Assembly (NCBI GenBank): GCA_030671985.1 | Contig: DAOVHI010000005.1 | Location: forward strand, 1-19,928 | Source: a bacterium | GTDB lineage: Bacteria > JAHJDO01 | Direction: 5' to 3' | Length of the DNA: 19,928 nt | Part shown: piece by piece, positions 15,858-19,928 of the stretch | How the letters are laid out: the number at the start of each line of letters is the position of its first letter | Position numbering within the stretch: the stretch's first letter is position 1 | Translations under genes and position numbers: made by a program | Notes under the pieces: generated by a model | Seen by the model: the letters and a program-made list of their open reading frames with translations, nothing else | Databases searched by the model: none | What the model was told of the DNA's origin: nothing

Positions 15858-17326
15858 AATTACAAAAACTAATTTCTGTTTTAGAAAGTTTTTCCATCTC
15901 CGGCAGGAAAGACATTGAAATTAATGGAATAGCCGTTGACTCTAATGATATAAAGAACGGGTTTGCATTTATTTGTGTTAAAGGAGCAAAGGCGGATGGG
16001 CATAATTTTGTTAATGACGCAATTTTCAGAGGAGCTGTAGTCCTCATAGTAGAAAAGGATGTGGAAGTATTGGCGGATATAACGATCATAAAAGTTTCGA
16101 ATACGAAGAAGATACTTCCTGTAATAGCGGACACATTTTATGATTATCCTTCAAATAGAATGAACGTTATCGGGGTAACGGGGACTAATGGTAAAACAAC
16201 TACCACCTATTTTATTGATCAAATTTTCAGAAAAGCCGGTCATAAAACGGGAATAATCGGAACAATTAATTATCGAATAGGAGAAAGGATTATCCCCGCA
16301 GTAAATACTACACCGAACCCGATTCAATTAAGGGTGCTGCTTAGCAAGATGTTAGAGGCCGGTATAGAAACTGTCATAATGGAAGTTTCTTCTCATGCAA
16401 TTGACCAGAAAAGGATAGCGGGTATTGAATTTGACACCTGCATTTTTACAAACTTAACACCTGAACATTTAGACTACCACGAAACATTTGAAAAATATCG
16501 GGATACAAAGCTTCGGTTCTTTGAACAAATGGGAAAAAACAGCAGAAAAAATACCGTCAAAAAAGCTATCATAAATACAGATGATCCTGTAAGCAGACGA
16601 TTTCTTGATGTATGCCGCACTGAGATTATTACCTATGGCTTAAATACAAACGCGTCTGTATATGCAGCCGACATAAGATCAACCCTTAACGGTTCACGTT
16701 TTAGACTTCATATTTCTCCTGATAAAAACACAGATGCAAAAATTAATATTGCTGGTAAATACAACATCTATAATGCGCTTGCAGCTACAAGCGCTGCGTT
16801 AGCTTTCGGTTTATCTCTCAGTGAAATTAAATCCGGTCTCGAAAGCTTAAAATCAGTTTCCGGAAGATTTGAGAAAATAACCACAGATGCAGGTTTTTAC
16901 ATTATTGTTGACTATGCTCATACTCCCGACGGCATGAAACAAGTTCTTAGCGCTGCAAAAGCGTTAAAACCCAACAGAATAATAACAGTGTTTGGATGCG
17001 GAGGAGACAGAGACAAGCTGAAACGTCCGCAAATGGGAAAGATATCTTCAGAACTGAGTGACCATATTATCATCACCTCTGATAATCCAAGAACGGAAGA
17101 TCCTATGAATATTATTGAGGGGATAATTCATGGGATTAAAGACACCGATAGTTCCAATCTTGAGATTATACCCGACAGAAAAAACGCTATTAAGAAAGCC
17201 ATAGAGCTTGCTAAAAAAAATGACCTGATAATGATTCTTGGTAAAGGACATGAAACCTATCAGGTATTAAAAGACACAGTGGTCCCTTTTGATGATAGGG
17301 AGGTTGTGAAAGAGATTCTATTGTAG
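15854..17326 (+). CDS. murE: UDP-MurNAc-tripeptide synthetase MurE (meso-DAP type)
   Basis: Cytoplasmic Mur ligase adding the third stem residue to UDP-MurNAc-L-Ala-D-Glu. P-loop GVTGTNGKTT (107-116), VNTTPNP (150-156), the lysine to be carbamylated in YRDTKLRFFE (about 219), and DNPR at 410-413, the motif of meso-diaminopimelate-adding enzymes; GKGHE is at 463-467. Length 490 is standard. The TTG start overlaps the ftsI stop (TTGA) and has AAGGAG at 15841-15846. The stop TAG (17324-17326) lies inside the GTAG head of a decayed terminator palindrome, so the repeat supplies the stop codon, yet the protein end DDREVVKEILL looks complete. Confidence 0.97.
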   Translation: MKLQKLISVLESFSISGRKDIEINGIAVDSNDIKNGFAFICVKGAKADGHNFVNDAIFRGAVVLIVEKDVEVLADITIIKVSNTKKILPVIADTFYDYPSNRMNVIGVTGTNGKTTTTYFIDQIFRKAGHKTGIIGTINYRIGERIIPAVNTTPNPIQLRVLLSKMLEAGIETVIMEVSSHAIDQKRIAGIEFDTCIFTNLTPEHLDYHETFEKYRDTKLRFFEQMGKNSRKNTVKKAIINTDDPVSRRFLDVCRTEIITYGLNTNASVYAADIRSTLNGSRFRLHISPDKNTDAKINIAGKYNIYNALAATSAALAFGLSLSEIKSGLESLKSVSGRFEKITTDAGFYIIVDYAHTPDGMKQVLSAAKALKPNRIITVFGCGGDRDKLKRPQMGKISSELSDHIIITSDNPRTEDPMNIIEGIIHGIKDTDSSNLEIIPDRKNAIKKAIELAKKNDLIMILGKGHETYQVLKDTVVPFDDREVVKEILL

Positions 17327-17357
17327 GAGCACAATATTTTGCGCCCTTTTTCTTTTT
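17323..17357 (+). terminator. Decayed terminator palindrome after murE
   Basis: GTAGGAGCACAA, TATT, TTGCGCCC, then TTTTTCTTTTT. It is the same layout as the palindromes at 3541 and 10717, but two stem pairs are mismatched. The long T-tract still suggests termination after murE. It overlaps the murE stop codon. Confidence 0.6.
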
Positions 17358-17422
17358 GGTTTTTTCAAACATCATTTGTATTTCCTTTCTTTTCCCAATT
17401 TTAACACGATCAAAAATTTTAC

Positions 17423-17464
17423 TTGACATGCAAACCAGTTTGTGTTACAAACCATTATTGGTTT
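17423..17464 (+). promoter_or_regulatory. Promoter with two candidate operators
   Basis: TTGACA (17423-17428), 17-base spacer, TACAAA (17446-17451). Two inverted repeats overlap it: CAAACCAGTTTG (17431-17442) in the spacer and AAACCATTATTGGTTT (17449-17464) across the -10 region. The half-site AAACCA occurs in both. They are natural candidates for binding by the winged-helix regulator encoded downstream. GGGAGGTG at 17473-17480 is the ribosome-binding site of the next gene. Confidence 0.6.
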
Positions 17465-17484
17465 AATAAACAGGGAGGTGTATC

Positions 17485-18267
17485 ATGACCAACTCTTTAA
17501 ATAAAAAGGCTGTTCAGTCCAAAGATATCAAAGAAATTCCGAAATGGACACGCAAGTATGCTCAAAATAGAACGTTAACTATTCTCGTGCTAATGGCAAT
17601 GGTAATGCTTTTCGGCTTGTTCGTCGCAGTTCTTGTTGGATTTCCGTTGGCTTTAGCGGTAATAGGGTTCCGGAAAGGGAATATGATCTTAGGTTGTGTT
17701 GGTATTGCTGTGTTAGTTGCTGTGTTAGTTGCCATAGTGAAATTTATGATTATCTTTCTTTCAAAATTTGGCGGCAAAAATCGTGGGTTGATAGACCAGC
17801 TGATAGAGCTACGGATATACGGCAAAGAAGGAACCACATCAATATCGCTACCGAAAATAACAAAGAAAATGAGAGGATTAGATTATATCCTTGGAGCGAT
17901 AGGTCTCATTTATATCGTAGAGGTTAATCATTTATGTATGGTGGGTTATATCACATTCAAATATCAACAGCCTCTCATGGCTCTATTTTTCGTTCCAGCT
18001 TTTGTCTTTGAATACTTTTTCCTGCAACGGCCTAAGGTCGGGCATTTAGTCCTGCTCTGGCCGATACTTTATGCTATTCATGCGATATTGATCCTTGCAG
18101 GTGTGCCGATATTTTTCACGGGAAACTTGGGCATATTGAATATGCCTGTTCCGCTAATCGGATACGCTTTTCTAGCTTATATGATCGTCCATCTTTACAG
18201 TCGATACGCATTGAAAAAGCTAAAGCGTATCACACATCTTGAAGGAGACACGACCGATGGAGATTGA
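17485..18267 (+). CDS. Six-helix membrane protein, regulator-linked
   Basis: A 260-residue integral membrane protein of unknown function. A cytoplasmic-looking N-terminal stretch of about 28 residues (polar and basic) precedes about six hydrophobic segments near residues 30-60, 66-93, 133-158, 163-181, 186-207 and 220-238, with a polar loop at 94-130. It has no transporter or enzyme motif that I recognise. Its last 11 bases overlap the start of a winged-helix regulator gene. Membrane-protein/regulator pairs of this kind are frequent in bacteria, where the regulator usually controls the pair. It has a strong ribosome-binding site and its own promoter. It interrupts the usual murE-murF adjacency. 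Confidence 0.85.
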   Translation: MTNSLNKKAVQSKDIKEIPKWTRKYAQNRTLTILVLMAMVMLFGLFVAVLVGFPLALAVIGFRKGNMILGCVGIAVLVAVLVAIVKFMIIFLSKFGGKNRGLIDQLIELRIYGKEGTTSISLPKITKKMRGLDYILGAIGLIYIVEVNHLCMVGYITFKYQQPLMALFFVPAFVFEYFFLQRPKVGHLVLLWPILYAIHAILILAGVPIFFTGNLGILNMPVPLIGYAFLAYMIVHLYSRYALKKLKRITHLEGDTTDGD

Positions 18268-18538
18268 CAAGATTATTCACGAACCTGCAAGATTGAGAAT
18301 AATGATGATTCTCTCAGGCGTCGATGAAGTGGATTTTAGTTTTTTATTGTCAACTTTAGAAATGACTAAGGGAAATCTATCATCTCACATGGATCGTCTG
18401 GAACAAGCAGGCTATGTCGAAATTTTCAAGAATTTCAATGGAAAGATTCCTCATACCGTTTATCGTTTGACTAAAACGGGGAAAACAGCTCTTTCAAAAT
18501 ACTGGAAATCTATCGATGAAATCCGAAAATCCATATAA
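18257..18538 (+). CDS. Winged-helix transcriptional regulator (HTH_34 type)
   Basis: A 93-residue stand-alone winged helix of the MarR/ArsR-like class. Family features are IIHEPARLRIMMILS at the start, DFSFLLSTLEMTKGNLSSHMDRLEQAGYVEI (helix-turn-helix, with TKGNLSSHM as recognition helix) and the wing KIPHTVYRLTKTGKTAL, as in the PF13601 family. ATG 18257 is chosen because AAGGAG at 18240-18246 lies about 10 bases upstream; a TTG at 18239 would remove that spacing. It overlaps the membrane-protein gene by 11 bases. It probably binds the AAACCA/TGGTTT inverted repeats at 17431-17464 and may also influence murF, which lies behind it. Confidence 0.9.
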   Translation: MEIDKIIHEPARLRIMMILSGVDEVDFSFLLSTLEMTKGNLSSHMDRLEQAGYVEIFKNFNGKIPHTVYRLTKTGKTALSKYWKSIDEIRKSI

Positions 18539-18651
18539 ATTTTTTTGCTGTCGGGGGAAGCAAGTAGCTGCCGTAGAAAGCAAGCAAAATTTAGAAAATA
18601 AAATTCACTAACAGGGTTTATTAAATTTCTGAAATGTAGTAGATTGTCGGT

Positions 18652-19928
18652 ATGGAATTGTTATACGTAAATGAAGTCATAAAAGCCACCAAAGGCAAAC
18701 TTGTTAAGGGCAGTCAAAATTTCCCAATCAAAAGAATATCAATAGACTCTAGCAGTATAGAAAAAGGTGATTTGTTTGTTGCAATCAAGGGAGAGAGATT
18801 CGATGGTCACGATTTTATCGGTAATGCAGTAAAAAATGGCGCGTCAGGAATTGTTGTTTCCAGGTCAATTTCTGTTACTCAGCCATTATCCCCTGCTTTT
18901 ATTATTAAAGTAAACGATACTCTTAAAGCGCTCCAAGATTTGGCGAGGTATTACAGACAGAAATTCGATATTCCGATTATTGGCATTACAGGCAGTAACG
19001 GAAAGACAACTGTTAAGGATATGACAGAGAGCATACTCTCACAGAAGCTCAGAGTAACAGGGACAATTGGTAATCACAATAACCAAGTTGGGCTTCCGCT
19101 TACAGTGTTCAGATTATCAAAAGACAGTGAGGCGGGTATCTTTGAGACAGGTATAAGTTCTTATGAGGAAATGGAGAATCTCGGAGGGATCATTTGTCCG
19201 GATATTGCGGTTATAACGAATATAAACATGGCTCATATGCAATATTTCAGGACGGTTAAAAATCTTGTAAATGCAAAAGCAAAACTGCTGGAATTTGTTC
19301 CAAAAGAAGGTGCTGCGATATTAAATGCAGACGACGAATATTTTAGTTTTCTCAAAGCCTCTGCAAGATGCAGGGTTATATCATTTGGTATAAAGAATAA
19401 GGCGGATGTTATGGCTGAGGATATTGGTTTATTGCCTGAAAGCACAAAATTTATTTTAAATAGCGCAGTTAAAATAAATCTGCCCATACCCGGTATTCAC
19501 AATGTGTATAACGCATTAGCTGCTGCGGGTGTTTCTTTACAGTTTTCTAAAGACCTAAATCTTATAAGAGACGGCTTGCGGGACTTCAAACCTCCTGAGA
19601 TGAGAATGCAAATAATAAGGATGAAAGATCTTGCTGTAATAAATGATGCATATAACGCGAACCCGGCTTCAACCGGAGCGGCTTTAGAAGTGCTGGGGAA
19701 TATTAACGCTAAAGGCAGAAAAGTTTTTGTTTTTGCGGATATGTTAGAGCTTGGTAACCGCAAGGCATCGGAGCATAGGAAAATTGGAAAACTAGTTTCT
19801 GAATCTCAAATAGATATATTTATAACTGTTGGAGAACTTGCTAGACTATCAGCTGTTGCGGCAGAGAAGAACGGACTCAATAGAAACAAAATATTTTCGT
19901 TCAGAGACATGAAAAAAGTTGAAGAAAA
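18652..19928 (+). CDS. murF: UDP-MurNAc-pentapeptide synthetase MurF, 3' end missing
   Basis: Mur ligase that adds D-Ala-D-Ala to UDP-MurNAc-tripeptide. About 425 of the expected ~450 residues are present; the frame runs off the window without a stop. Visible are the N-terminal domain with ISIDSSSIEKGDLFVAIKGE, the P-loop GITGSNGKTT (111-120), GNHNNQVGLPLT, PDIAVITNINMAHM, the fold-closing PGIHNVYNALAAAG, and NDAYNANPASTGAALEVL, which is characteristic of MurF. The usual E-[LM]-G after the P-loop domain reads ETG. A TAG ends the frame 10 bases upstream, so ATG 18652 is the only good start; its ribosome-binding site is weak. No clear promoter is seen in the 113-base gap before it, so it may depend on the upstream cassette promoter. 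Confidence 0.97.
   Translation, partial: MELLYVNEVIKATKGKLVKGSQNFPIKRISIDSSSIEKGDLFVAIKGERFDGHDFIGNAVKNGASGIVVSRSISVTQPLSPAFIIKVNDTLKALQDLARYYRQKFDIPIIGITGSNGKTTVKDMTESILSQKLRVTGTIGNHNNQVGLPLTVFRLSKDSEAGIFETGISSYEEMENLGGIICPDIAVITNINMAHMQYFRTVKNLVNAKAKLLEFVPKEGAAILNADDEYFSFLKASARCRVISFGIKNKADVMAEDIGLLPESTKFILNSAVKINLPIPGIHNVYNALAAAGVSLQFSKDLNLIRDGLRDFKPPEMRMQIIRMKDLAVINDAYNANPASTGAALEVLGNINAKGRKVFVFADMLELGNRKASEHRKIGKLVSESQIDIFITVGELARLSAVAAEKNGLNRNKIFSFRDMKKVEE

Noticed and set aside
18536-18600. Loose inverted repeat after the winged-helix gene as a terminator
   Set aside because: The arms pair only with gaps and no T-tract follows, so a terminator before murF is not supported.

Overview
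The window is a gene-dense, AT-rich stretch in which every gene I can support lies on the + strand. It looks like the chromosome of an uncultured Gram-negative-type bacterium. MurE carries the DNPR motif of meso-diaminopimelate-adding enzymes, and the translation and cell-wall genes are full length. The Lys/Glu-rich tail on ribosomal protein uS2, the short EF-Ts, the Bro-N protein and the many GTAG-type palindromes remind me of Omnitrophota or related candidate lineages. That placement is a low-confidence impression; a marker-gene tree would settle it.

Layout. (1) 1-2692 is the translation cluster rpsB (5' end missing)-tsf-pyrH-frr. (2) 2693-about 5310 is an accessory island: a Bro-N/DinD-like protein, a terminator-like palindrome that opens a ~190 bp repeat (repeat A), an orphan ORF, an orphan ORF with a HEPN-like R-x4-H motif, and a short repeat (repeat B). 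(3) 5395-10134 is a core block: a 55-residue 2[4Fe-4S] ferredoxin, uppS, cdsA, dnaB, eno and ftsB/divIC. (4) 10135-about 12420 is a second island built like the first: hicBA toxin-antitoxin, repeat A again, a small secreted 16-residue-repeat protein, a DUF5677-like protein, and repeat B again. (5) 12450-17326 is the division and cell-wall cluster mraZ-rsmH-ftsL-ftsI-murE, headed by a promoter and a triplet of 10-bp GTGG repeats that fit MraZ boxes. (6) 17323-18538 is a third insertion: a decayed copy of the terminator palindrome that supplies the murE stop codon, then a promoter with two inverted repeats, a six-helix membrane protein and a winged-helix (HTH_34-type) regulator. (7) murF starts at 18652 and runs off the window end.

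How the genes work together. uppS and cdsA make the undecaprenyl lipid carrier precursor and CDP-diacylglycerol. murE and murF build the peptidoglycan stem peptide. ftsI, ftsL and ftsB form the septal synthase and its regulators. tsf, frr, rpsB and rsmH serve the ribosome. Three accessory cassettes have been inserted between these otherwise conserved neighbours without breaking any essential gene. Each carries a palindrome shaped like an intrinsic terminator, so genes behind each insertion (uppS onward, mraZ onward, murF onward) probably depend on new promoters.

The most notable points are the parallel architecture of the two large islands, the regulated cassette splitting murE from murF, the HEPN-like orphan, and the MraZ operator. 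No tRNA, rRNA, CRISPR array, transposase gene or replication origin was recognised. No gene-free stretch exceeds 300 bases; the largest are 10681-10977, which is mostly repeat A, and 5142-5394, which holds repeat B and only weak promoter candidates.
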